The position numbers and the translations under genes were made by a program. 64,000 nucleotides of DNA from MED-G105 sp039814575 (GTDB lineage Bacteria > Pseudomonadota > Alphaproteobacteria > Caulobacterales > Parvularculaceae). A model generated the notes under the pieces. That model was not told where the DNA came from. It worked only from the letters and a program-made list of their open reading frames with translations, and made no database searches. Below, in pieces: positions 8,096 to 16,474 of the stretch (position 1 is the stretch's first letter; every line of letters starts with the position of its first letter). The stretch spans positions 62,001-126,000 of the forward strand of contig JBCCAY010000006.1 in the NCBI GenBank assembly GCA_039814575.1. Reading direction: 5' to 3'.

Positions 8096-10009
8096 AAGAC
8101 CTTTTTGAGCCTTCTAGCCGTAAGCGCAAGCCTCGCGCCCATCACCGCAAGCGCGCAACGCGCCGCGGAGAACGTCGTGAGGTCCGCGGACGATGCATTC
8201 GGCGCAAGCGTCGGCGATGAAACCATCGGCCTTTACAGCAACAACAATGTCCGCGGCTTCAGCCCCGAGGGCGCCGGCAATATCCGCATTGAAGGCCTAT
8301 TCATCGACAGCCAAGCCTCTCTGAGCGACCGCGTTATCTCCGGATCACGAATTCGTTCCGGCCTCGCGGCTCAAGGCTATCTCCTGCCGGCGCCGACGGG
8401 CGTCGTCGACTTTTCCTTGCGGCGCGTCGGGGAAAAGCCGGTGCAAAGCTTTATCGCCAGCGCAACAGCCTTTGGCGGCTATGATGTCGCCGCCGATCTG
8501 CAAATGCGCGCCTTTGACGGTCTCATCGAAGCGGCAGGCGGCGCCAATTACTTCCGTAGCGTCGGCGGCAATGGATCGCGTGACATTAGCTGGAACGCCG
8601 GCGGAGTCGTTCACATCGCCCCGTCTGATCGCCTCAAAATGTCCGTGTTTGGCGATTTTCGAAGAAACGTGTCCGATCAGCGCTGGGTCAACTATTTCCC
8701 CGGCGGGTCTTTTTTGCCGCCGCGCATCCAAGATCGCGAACAAAATGTGGGTCAGCCCTGGGTCGAAGTTCCGGGGCGAGACACAAATATCGGCCTCATC
8801 GCAGAGTACACGCCGTCCATCGCGGAATTCCAAATCGGAGTCTTCCGATCCGCCGTCGCCAATGAGAATCAAGCCGGGCAATTCTTCACCGACGTTCAGC
8901 CGGACGGGTCCGCGAACTTTCAAGCGTTTCTAGGACCGCCGCTAAAAATCGCGTCGCTTTCGATGGAGGCGCGCGCGTCTCGGGCCTTTATCGAAAACAA
9001 TCGCAGACACCAAGTGACGCTGAACATGCGAGCGCGCGATCGCGATTTCACCTTTGGCGGCACGACAGATTTTGATTTCGGGACGGTCTTCGTCGAAGAC
9101 TTCGCGAGTTTTCCTGAACCAGCGATTCCTGACGCGCCGCAAGCCAAAGAAGACGTCCAGCAAATCACCTTCGGTCTGGCCTATCAGTTACAATGGGCGT
9201 CCGTCGGCGAACTAAACCTCGGCGTCCAAAAAACCGATTATTCCCGTACGGACGCAACGCCCAGTGAACCGCTGTTAGAATCGAACGCCGACCCAATCCT
9301 TTACAACGCCACGGCCGCAATCGACATCACCGACACCTTGATCGCTTATGGGGGCGTCGTACGCGGCTTTGAAGAAGGTCCAGGCGCGCCGACCATCGCC
9401 GTCAATCGCAACGAGGCGCCGCCCGCCATCGAAACCGATCAAGCCGACGCCGGCCTGCGCTGGCGTATCGGCAAGATGACCGCCGTCGCCGGCGTCTTTC
9501 AAATCGAAAAGCCTTTTTTCGCCTTAGACGCAAACCAGTTCTTCGGGCAGGCTGGCGTCGTTCAAAACCGTGGCGTCGAATTGTCACTCGCCGGCCCCCT
9601 ATTTCCTTCGCTGCAAGTTGTCGCCGGCGCAGCATTTTTCGATCCTTCTCTTTCCGGCGATCCTGTCGACGCCGGCGCATTGAGCGACGCGCCGATCGCC
9701 TTTGTCGACCGCAACATTTCGGTGAATATGGACTACCGACCCGAATGGGCGCCGGGCTGGTCCGCCGATCTCGGCCTCTTTCACCAAGGTGAAGGCAACG
9801 CCGACAATATCGGCGTTTTGAAAACCGACCCTCGGACAATCGTCGATTTCGGCATGCGGAAGCAATTCACCTATCGCGGCGCCGATCTCGTCGTCCGCGC
9901 GCGCGTTGAAAACGTGTTCAACACCTTTGGGTGGGACGCCTTTGAAGGCGGGCAGTTCTTTTTCCAATCACCGCGCAGTTTCAGCATTTCGCTGAGGGCG
10001 GACGTTTAA
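8045..10009 (+). CDS. TonB-dependent outer membrane receptor
   Basis: An outer-membrane TonB-dependent transporter of about 654 residues. A signal peptide (basic NRKTRQKT, then FLSLLAVSASLAPITASAQ) is followed by a plug domain with NNNVRGFSPEGAGNIRIEG, then a long run of alternating beta strands ending in SISLRADV. There is no N-terminal STN signalling domain, so it is a plain transporter. The preferred start is TTG at 8045, placed 7 nt after GAGGGAG; ATG 8060 is the fallback. Many of these receptors carry siderophores, but the nearby catabolic operon suggests an organic substrate is equally possible. The 183-bp repeat element begins 4 bp after its stop. Confidence 0.87.
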   Translation: MVVSHMRVRTPNRKTRQKTFLSLLAVSASLAPITASAQRAAENVVRSADDAFGASVGDETIGLYSNNNVRGFSPEGAGNIRIEGLFIDSQASLSDRVISGSRIRSGLAAQGYLLPAPTGVVDFSLRRVGEKPVQSFIASATAFGGYDVAADLQMRAFDGLIEAAGGANYFRSVGGNGSRDISWNAGGVVHIAPSDRLKMSVFGDFRRNVSDQRWVNYFPGGSFLPPRIQDREQNVGQPWVEVPGRDTNIGLIAEYTPSIAEFQIGVFRSAVANENQAGQFFTDVQPDGSANFQAFLGPPLKIASLSMEARASRAFIENNRRHQVTLNMRARDRDFTFGGTTDFDFGTVFVEDFASFPEPAIPDAPQAKEDVQQITFGLAYQLQWASVGELNLGVQKTDYSRTDATPSEPLLESNADPILYNATAAIDITDTLIAYGGVVRGFEEGPGAPTIAVNRNEAPPAIETDQADAGLRWRIGKMTAVAGVFQIEKPFFALDANQFFGQAGVVQNRGVELSLAGPLFPSLQVVAGAAFFDPSLSGDPVDAGALSDAPIAFVDRNISVNMDYRPEWAPGWSADLGLFHQGEGNADNIGVLKTDPRTIVDFGMRKQFTYRGADLVVRARVENVFNTFGWDAFEGGQFFFQSPRSFSISLRADV

Positions 10010-10013
10010 CTTA

Positions 10014-10196
10014 GAGCCTGTTCCAAAAGTCCTACAAAGCGCTGAGGCGGTTGCAAATCAGACGTCAGCGCGCAAGAGGTCCACTCGGTTCCGGCTCTAA
10101 ATCTAAAGAAGTAAGAGCCGGCGCCGTATCGTGTCGTGGCGAATTGACATCTGATCTTCAAGTGTCGTCACTTTTTCTGACTGTTGAGTCAGGCTC
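10014..10196. mobile_element. MITE-like element (183 bp) with imperfect terminal inverted repeats and TTA duplication
   Basis: The sequence starts GAGCCTGTTCCAAAAGTC and ends, read on the other strand, GAGCCTGACTCAACAGTC. Over 26 positions the two ends agree at 19, with the outer 7 identical. Both ends are flanked by TTA (10011-10013 and 10197-10199), as expected for a 3-bp target duplication. There is no open frame large enough for a transposase. GAGCC-type ends with a short TNA duplication are typical of the IS5/IS1031 group, so this is probably a non-autonomous relative moved by such a transposase. It sits 4 bp after the TonB receptor stop. Confidence 0.6.
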
Positions 10197-10457
10197 TTAG
10201 ACCGCCGAGACGATTGACCGCAGCGACGCGCGCCATGGCCAGAGGCGCGCCGAAGCATTCTCAATACTCATTAGTTTCTACTAATAGTGCGCTTTTTATA
10301 AATGCGTAAGCGCTTTAAGTTTAATCGATTTCGTCTTAGCGCGTCATTGCACGGATCCAACTGCGAGCGACGCTTTAAGTCTTTGTTTTCGAGCAATCGC
10401 TGAAAGTTGGGCCGGCGGCCGTTTGCATCGGCGGCGCTTAATTATTGAGACCCTGAC
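10197..10457. promoter_or_regulatory. Intergenic region upstream of glutaryl-CoA dehydrogenase with short repeats
   Basis: About 260 bp without a gene. It contains an inverted repeat ATTAGT-ttct-ACTAAT (10270-10285) and a 10-bp direct repeat CGCTTTAAGT at 10311-10320 and 10371-10380, exactly 60 bp apart. The stretch 10260-10330 is AT-rich compared with its surroundings and is the most likely promoter/operator area for the downstream operon. I could not assign -35/-10 boxes with confidence. Confidence 0.35.
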
Positions 10458-11699
10458 ATGAGCCTTTCCATCCACGCAACCGCTTCGCCCATCGCTCTTT
10501 CGGAAAAAGATAAGCCCGATCTGACGCGCTTCAACTGGGACGATCCGTTCCAGTTAGACGCGCAGTTAACGGACGAAGAACGCATGATCCGCGACGCAGC
10601 CCGCGGCTACGCCCAGGACACGCTGCAGCCGCGGATTATCAAGGCCTTCGCCGAAGAACAAACGGACCCTGAGATTTTCCGCGAAATGGGGGAAGCGGGG
10701 CTTCTCGGCGCGACGACGCCCGTCGAATATGGCGGCGCCGGCGCTAACTATGTGGCTTACGGATTGATCGCCCGCGAAATTGAACGCGTCGATTCCGGCT
10801 ATCGCTCGATGATGTCGGTGCAATCCTCGCTCGTGATGTATCCGATCTACGCCTATGGCTCAGAAACGCAGCGACAGAAATATCTGCCGCGCCTTGCATC
10901 CGGCGAGTGGATCGGGTGCTTCGGCCTTACAGAACCCGACGCGGGCTCTGACCCAGCGGGGATGAAAACACGGGCGGAGAAGACCGACGGCGGCTATCGC
11001 CTATCCGGCTCGAAAATGTGGATCTCCAATAGTCCCATAGCGGATGTTTTTGTCGTCTGGGCGAAATCGAACGCGCACGATGGTAAAATTCGCGGCTTCA
11101 TTCTCGAGAAGGGAATGAAGGGCCTTTCCGCGCCGAAAATCGGCGGCAAGCTTAGCCTGCGCGCATCAATCACCGGCGAAATCGTCATAGACGGCGTTGA
11201 GGTCGGCGAGGATGCGCTTCTTCCCAATGTCTCCGGTCTAAAGGGCCCCTTTGGCTGCCTTAACCGCGCCCGCTACGGCATTTCCTGGGGCGTTATGGGC
11301 GCGGCGGAATTTTGTTGGCATGCGGCGCGCCAATACGGCCTTGACCGTAAGCAATTCGGTAAGCCGCTCGCCCAAACCCAGCTCTATCAGAAGAAACTCG
11401 CCGACATGCAAACGGAGATCGCCCTCGGTCTGCAAGGTTCGCTACGGCTCGGGCGCCTCATGGACGACGCGCGCGCGGCGCCGGAAACGATTTCCCTCAT
11501 GAAACGGAACAATTGCGGCAAAGCCCTCGACATCGCCCGTCAAGCCCGCGACATGCACGGCGGCAACGGCATTTCCGAAGAATTCCAAGTCATGCGCCAT
11601 ATGGTGAACCTGGAAACCGTCAACACCTATGAAGGCGCCCATGACGTGCACGCGCTTATTCTCGGTCGCGCCCAAACGGGACTACAAGCCTTTTTCTAG
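10458..11699 (+). CDS. gcdH: Glutaryl-CoA dehydrogenase
   Basis: A 413-residue acyl-CoA dehydrogenase that best fits glutaryl-CoA dehydrogenase, which oxidises and decarboxylates glutaryl-CoA to crotonyl-CoA, passing electrons to ETF. Landmarks: GLTEPDAGSDPAGM (flavin/substrate loop), KMWISNSPIADVFVVWAK, RKQFGKPLAQTQLYQKKLAD, DMHGGNGISEEF and the catalytic Glu in NTYEGAHDVHALILGRA, which closely matches the human enzyme. The N-terminal NWDDPFQLDAQLTDEE is also GCDH-like. The ATG at 10458 has only a weak Shine-Dalgarno. It precedes, by 55 bp, a fused ketoacid dehydrogenase E1, suggesting a route through a 2-ketoacid (for example 2-oxoadipate from lysine or tryptophan) to glutaryl-CoA. Confidence 0.93.
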   Translation: MSLSIHATASPIALSEKDKPDLTRFNWDDPFQLDAQLTDEERMIRDAARGYAQDTLQPRIIKAFAEEQTDPEIFREMGEAGLLGATTPVEYGGAGANYVAYGLIAREIERVDSGYRSMMSVQSSLVMYPIYAYGSETQRQKYLPRLASGEWIGCFGLTEPDAGSDPAGMKTRAEKTDGGYRLSGSKMWISNSPIADVFVVWAKSNAHDGKIRGFILEKGMKGLSAPKIGGKLSLRASITGEIVIDGVEVGEDALLPNVSGLKGPFGCLNRARYGISWGVMGAAEFCWHAARQYGLDRKQFGKPLAQTQLYQKKLADMQTEIALGLQGSLRLGRLMDDARAAPETISLMKRNNCGKALDIARQARDMHGGNGISEEFQVMRHMVNLETVNTYEGAHDVHALILGRAQTGLQAFF

Positions 11700-11754
11700 A
11701 CGACACATCTAGCTTGGCTATGTCCGGACCTCACGCTTCAGGAGATCGGTCGCA

Positions 11755-13971
11755 ATGGACCGCGCAGAAATCGTCCACCAGAACTTTCTAACCCGCGTGC
11801 GTCATGGCGATCTGCCGTCCACGGCTCTCACTACGCTCGCGCAAGCCGATCTGACGCCTACGGACCTCGTTGAGCTTTTCCACGCGCAAGTTCTAAGCCG
11901 GCAACTTGACCGCACATCGCGACACTTACAAGCAAAGGGCCAAGGATTTTATACGATTGGGTCGTCTGGCCACGAAGGAAACGCCGCCATCGCTTGGGCG
12001 CTTCGTCCGAACGATATGGCGTTCCTTCACTATCGCGACGCCGCGTTTCAAATCGCACGCTCCCGGCAAGTCCCTGGACAAACGCCGCTATGGGACATGC
12101 TTTTGAGCTTCACAGCCGGCGCTGACGACCCGATTTCCGGCGGACGCCATAAAGTGCTTGGATCAAAAACGCTCTACATCCCACCGCAAACCTCAACCAT
12201 CGCCTCGCATCTGCCGAAAGCAGTGGGCGCTGCTTACAGCATCGGACTGGCGCGCAAAGTTAAACCATCCAATCCGCCGCTTTCGGCTGACGGGATCGTC
12301 TTATGCAGTTTCGGCGACGCATCGCTCAACCATTCAACCGCGCAAGGGGCGCTCAACACCGCTTCTTGGACGGCCTATCAATCAACGCCATTGCCACTTT
12401 TATTCGTATGCGAAGATAATGGTCTTGGCATCTCCGTAAAAACCCCAAAAGACTGGGTTGAAGCGTCGGTTTCAACACGGCCAGGCCTTCGTTATGTGCA
12501 ATGCGACGGCCTCGACGTCGTCGCGACCTTCGCTGCGGCGCGAGAAACCGCTGAATGGGTCCGCAAACGGAAGAAACCCGCGTTTTTACATATGCGATGC
12601 GTCAGGCTGTACGGCCATGCCGGACCGGACGCAGCATCCGCCTATCTTAGCAAAGTCGAAATCGAAGCCGACGAAGCGCGCGACCCGCTTCTCTTCACTG
12701 CGCGCAGGCTTATTGACGAAGGCGTTATGACGCCGGCCGAGATCGCCGCCGCCTATGAAGCCGAAGGCGCGCGCGTCGCCCGCGCCGCTGAGACCGCCGC
12801 AGCCCGCCCCAAACTGAAATCCGCTAACGACGTCATAGCGAGCCTTATTCCGCCAAAGCGTGAAACGCCCGAACGACCACGCCCGAGCGCAAATATCCGC
12901 ACCGCGACGTTCTCCGACGCTGACATACGGGCCATGGCCGAACCGCAGCACATGGCGAAACTCATCAATTTCGCGCTGACGGACTTACTTCTGGAGCACC
13001 ACGACATCGTCTTGGCGGGCGAAGACATTGGCCGCAAGGGCGGCGTTTACGGCGTCACGCAGAAACTGCAAAAGCGTTTCGGCGCCCACCGCGTCGTCGA
13101 CACGCTCCTCGACGAACAGTCGATATTGGGCCTCGGCGTCGGCCTCGCCCACAATGATATTCTTGCGATCCCTGAGATTCAGTTCCTCGCCTATCTCCAT
13201 AATGCAGAAGATCAGCTGCGCGGCGAAGCGGCGACTTTGCCGTTCTTCTCTAATGGTCAGTACACGAATCCAATTGTGGTGCGCATCGCCGGCCTTGGCT
13301 ACCAAAAAGGCTTTGGTGGGCATTTTCACAACGACAATTCCATCGCCGTGATGCGCGATATACCGGGTCTCATTATCGCCTGCCCGTCGAATGGGCGCGA
13401 CGCGGCCTTAATGTTGCGGGAATGCGTGCGTCTTGCGCGCGAGGAACAGCGCCTCATCGTATTCCTGGAGCCAATCGCGCTTTATATGACCCGTGACCTC
13501 CATGAAACCGGCGACGGCGGTTGGACATTCGATTACCCGACGCCGACGGACGACGCTACAACGCCCATCGGCGCGATCGGCACTCACAATGAAGCGGCGA
13601 CGGACCTCGCCATCGTTAGCTACGCTAATGGCTATTATCTATCACGTCAGGCGGAGAAAATTCTGCACAAAGAAGATGGTGTCAATGCGAAGGTCATTGA
13701 TCTAAGATGGCTCGCTCCACTTCCAGAGCAAGCGCTTTTAGAAGCGACGAAAGACTGCAAAAAAATTCTCATTGTCGATGAATGCCGCCGCACCGGCTCG
13801 CAAAGCGAAGCCCTGACGACGCTTTTCTTAGAAAACGGCCGCATCGACGTCGCGCGGGTCGCCGCCGAAGACAGCTTTATCGCCACGGGGCCCGCCTATG
13901 GCGCCACGCTGCCCTCGCGCGACGGCATTATCGCCGCCGCCCGCGCGCTTTTGAAGGAGCCATCCCGATGA
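11755..13971 (+). CDS. Alpha-ketoacid dehydrogenase E1, alpha and beta subunits fused
   Basis: A 738-residue thiamine-diphosphate enzyme in which the E1-alpha (about 1-350) and E1-beta (about 385-738) chains of a branched-chain type 2-oxoacid dehydrogenase are joined. The alpha half has FYTIGSSGHEGNAAIAWAL, HYRDAAFQIAR and the ThDP/Mg motif GDASLNHSTAQGALN, then CEDNGLGIS. The beta half has LAGEDIGRKGGVYGVT, DTLLDEQSILGLGVGLA and PIALYMTRDLHE. Normal subunits are separate genes of about 400 and 340 residues. AGGAGA precedes the ATG. No E2 or E3 is encoded nearby, so it must borrow them or act as a decarboxylase. It is translationally coupled by ATGA to the next gene and follows gcdH; a 2-oxoadipate or branched-chain substrate is an inference. 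Confidence 0.85.
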   Translation: MDRAEIVHQNFLTRVRHGDLPSTALTTLAQADLTPTDLVELFHAQVLSRQLDRTSRHLQAKGQGFYTIGSSGHEGNAAIAWALRPNDMAFLHYRDAAFQIARSRQVPGQTPLWDMLLSFTAGADDPISGGRHKVLGSKTLYIPPQTSTIASHLPKAVGAAYSIGLARKVKPSNPPLSADGIVLCSFGDASLNHSTAQGALNTASWTAYQSTPLPLLFVCEDNGLGISVKTPKDWVEASVSTRPGLRYVQCDGLDVVATFAAARETAEWVRKRKKPAFLHMRCVRLYGHAGPDAASAYLSKVEIEADEARDPLLFTARRLIDEGVMTPAEIAAAYEAEGARVARAAETAAARPKLKSANDVIASLIPPKRETPERPRPSANIRTATFSDADIRAMAEPQHMAKLINFALTDLLLEHHDIVLAGEDIGRKGGVYGVTQKLQKRFGAHRVVDTLLDEQSILGLGVGLAHNDILAIPEIQFLAYLHNAEDQLRGEAATLPFFSNGQYTNPIVVRIAGLGYQKGFGGHFHNDNSIAVMRDIPGLIIACPSNGRDAALMLRECVRLAREEQRLIVFLEPIALYMTRDLHETGDGGWTFDYPTPTDDATTPIGAIGTHNEAATDLAIVSYANGYYLSRQAEKILHKEDGVNAKVIDLRWLAPLPEQALLEATKDCKKILIVDECRRTGSQSEALTTLFLENGRIDVARVAAEDSFIATGPAYGATLPSRDGIIAAARALLKEPSR

Positions 13972-15008
13972 GTCGCCGCACCGCAGTCGTTATCGCACCG
14001 GGACGTGGGGTCTATAACGCCAGCGAGCTTGGATACTTTAATCGGTTCCACCAAGATAAAAGCGATCTCATCAAAGGTTTCGACGCCGTGCGCGCGGCGC
14101 TGGGGCAGGAAAGCCTTGAAAGGCTCGACGGCGCGGCGCGCTACGCCGTCGCCAAATTCACCCGCGGCGACAATGCGTCCGGTCTGATCTACACCTGTTC
14201 CTATGCAGATTTTCTGGACATCGACCGAGACGCTTTCGATATTGTCGCGGCGACAGGCAACTCCATGGGCTGGTACAGCGCCCTCGCCTGTGCTGGCGCG
14301 TTAAGCGCCGACAATGGCTTTCACGTCGTCAACACGATGGGCGCGATCATGCAAGACGCGCTTATTGGTGGACAGATGATTTACCCCTTTGTCGATGAAG
14401 ACTGGCGGGAGATCGACGGCGGGCGCCACGCACTTCTAAAACTGATCGATGAAACGCCGGGGCTCTATGTCTCGATTCATCTCGGCGGTATGCTCGTCCT
14501 CGCTGGAACGCCGGAGGCGCTCGACGTCGCGGAGAAACGCCTGCCGCGCGTGCAAGAGCGTTACCCCATGCGGCTCGCCAACCACGCCGCGTTCCATACG
14601 AAATTACAACGCCCGACCGCCGAAAAGGGCCGAGCGACATTGCCAGCGTCGCTGTTTCAACAGCCACAAACGCCGCTCATCGATGGTCGCGGCGCAGTAT
14701 GGCTGCCAAAGGCCTGCGATTTGAATGCATTGTGGAGTTACACGCTCGGCGCGCAAGTTATTGAACCTTATGATTTCACCCGGGCGATCACCGTAGCGAT
14801 GCGCGAGTTTGCACCGGACGTCTTTATCCTGCTGGGGCCCGGCATGACCCTCGGCGGCGCCACAGCGCAGAGCATGATCGCCGACGGCTGGCGGGGCCTC
14901 GCATCAAAGTCGGACTTCATAGACATGCAAAAGAAAGCGCCGCGCCTTCTCGCCATGGGCGCGCCGGAACAACGGGGCATCGCGACGAACGGCGCACCGC
15001 AAGACTAA
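13968..15008 (+). CDS. FabD-like acyltransferase domain protein with degenerate active-site surroundings
   Basis: A 346-residue protein of the ACP S-malonyltransferase (FabD) fold. The nucleophile elbow, normally GHSxGE, reads GNSMGWYSALACAGAL (Ser about residue 99), and the catalytic-His motif reads HAAFHTKLQRP, matching the FHSxLM region of FabD. GPGMTLGGATAQSMI matches the C-terminal GPG motif. The oxyanion motif PGQGSQ is replaced by PGRGVYN, and the usual arginine motif is not evident, so malonyl specificity is doubtful. The start codon overlaps the E1 stop (ATGA, 13968-13971) with AAGGAG before it, so both products are probably made in fixed ratio. I infer an acyl transfer step that serves the E1 enzyme; no characterised counterpart is recognised. 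Confidence 0.65.
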   Translation: MSRRTAVVIAPGRGVYNASELGYFNRFHQDKSDLIKGFDAVRAALGQESLERLDGAARYAVAKFTRGDNASGLIYTCSYADFLDIDRDAFDIVAATGNSMGWYSALACAGALSADNGFHVVNTMGAIMQDALIGGQMIYPFVDEDWREIDGGRHALLKLIDETPGLYVSIHLGGMLVLAGTPEALDVAEKRLPRVQERYPMRLANHAAFHTKLQRPTAEKGRATLPASLFQQPQTPLIDGRGAVWLPKACDLNALWSYTLGAQVIEPYDFTRAITVAMREFAPDVFILLGPGMTLGGATAQSMIADGWRGLASKSDFIDMQKKAPRLLAMGAPEQRGIATNGAPQD

Positions 15009-15108
15009 GGGCCTCGTAGGACCATCACAAAAGCAGACGCGCTCTTGCCATCCACCATCAGTTTAGGCTTTGAAGGCTGTCCCGCCGCTAAGCCAAATGG
15101 TGACCCCC

Positions 15109-16347
15109 ATGCCCAACGCCGCCTCAACTCAGAAAGTCGAATTCCCAGGCTCCAGCGGCGAACGCCTCGCGGCGGCCTTAGAAACACCCGCCGGACCGAC
15201 ACGCGCCGTTGCATTATTCGCTCACTGTTTTTCTTGCTCGAAAGACATAAAAGCCGCGCGCGAAATCGCCCGCAGCCTGAGCCGCATGGGCGTCGCCGTA
15301 TTGCGCTTTGACTTTACCGGCCTTGGCGCCTCCGAAGGCGACTTCGCCAACACCAATTTTTCCTCCAATGTTGATGACCTCATCAAAGCCGCCGATTATC
15401 TGCGCGCCGAACACCAAGCGCCGTCTTTGATCATCGGTCATTCCCTCGGCGGCGCGGCGGTGCTCGTTGCAGCGACACGCATCCCCGAAATCAAAGGCGT
15501 CGTCACCATCGGCGCGCCCGCGGAAGCGGACCATGTGGTTAAGCAGCTTGGCGAAAAACGCGCCGAAATCGCGGCGACAGGCCAAGCGATCGTTGAACTC
15601 GCCGGTCGTCCGTTTACGATCAAAAAGCAATTTCTTGATGATCTCGACAATGAACGGGTGCTGACCGCTGCGGCGGCCCTCAAGATGCCGCTCCTAATCA
15701 TGCACGCCCCGCGAGACGAAACGGTCGGCATCGACAATGCGACGAAAATCTTCATCGCCGCCAAACATCCGAAAAGCTTCACCAGTCTTGATACGGCCGA
15801 TCACTTGCTAAGCAAGACCAAGGACGCGCAATACGCTGCAAGCGTCCTGTGCGCTTGGGCAAGCCGCTATATCGACGGCGCACAAGCATCGAGCGCACCA
15901 CAAGACAGCGCAGTGTCAGCCGTCGCCCCCTTCAAGGCCGCCGCCTTCAAGGATGGGGCGAAGGCGCAATCAATCGCGAGCGAGCCGTTGGCGATCGCGG
16001 TCTCCATCGACGGCTACCCCTTGATCATCGACGCCGCGAAATCAGAAGGCGGCGGCGATCTCGGCCCTAATCCGACCCGCACGGTCGAAGCCGCCCTTGC
16101 GGCCTGCGCCGCGATCACGGCCCGCATGTACGCCCGCCGCAAAAAATGGCCGCTTCAAGGCATCAGCGTGAGCGTGCGCCGGGCCGAAGGCGCAGACGCC
16201 CATGTGGCGCTCGCCTTAGAAAAAACGGTAACGCTCGACGGGCCTCTCGACGCTGAACAGCGGGCGCGGATCCTGGAAATCGCGGATAAGTGCCCAGTTC
16301 ACAGAATGTTGAGCGAAGGCGTCTCTATAACCTCTTCCCTTCTTTGA
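15109..16347 (+). CDS. Bifunctional alpha/beta hydrolase-OsmC family protein
   Basis: Two domains in one chain of about 412 residues. The first 250 are an alpha/beta hydrolase: oxyanion region ALFAHCFSCSKD, nucleophile elbow IIGHSLGGAAVL, an acid region MHAPRDETVGID and a His in DTADHLLSK. The last 140 are an OsmC/Ohr-like domain: DLGPNPTRTVEAALAACAA with the first peroxidatic Cys and EIADKCPVHRML with the second. Fusions of this kind occur in many proteobacteria and are thought to detoxify organic hydroperoxides, but the hydrolase substrate is unknown. Start choice: ATG 15109 has GGTGA 5 nt upstream; ATG 15097 is an alternative. It lies 100 bp after the acyltransferase-like gene and may share its transcript. 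Confidence 0.85.
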   Translation: MPNAASTQKVEFPGSSGERLAAALETPAGPTRAVALFAHCFSCSKDIKAAREIARSLSRMGVAVLRFDFTGLGASEGDFANTNFSSNVDDLIKAADYLRAEHQAPSLIIGHSLGGAAVLVAATRIPEIKGVVTIGAPAEADHVVKQLGEKRAEIAATGQAIVELAGRPFTIKKQFLDDLDNERVLTAAAALKMPLLIMHAPRDETVGIDNATKIFIAAKHPKSFTSLDTADHLLSKTKDAQYAASVLCAWASRYIDGAQASSAPQDSAVSAVAPFKAAAFKDGAKAQSIASEPLAIAVSIDGYPLIIDAAKSEGGGDLGPNPTRTVEAALAACAAITARMYARRKKWPLQGISVSVRRAEGADAHVALALEKTVTLDGPLDAEQRARILEIADKCPVHRMLSEGVSITSSLL

Positions 16348-16474
16348 ATTCTTTACAAATTTTAATGAATGCGGCCCGTTTCCCGCCATGAGCCTCGTGC
16401 ATAGTTCCTGGCGAGACGGGACGGTGCTGGGCGACCGCTGAAACGAGACCAAAAAGACCTGGAGAACAAAGACT

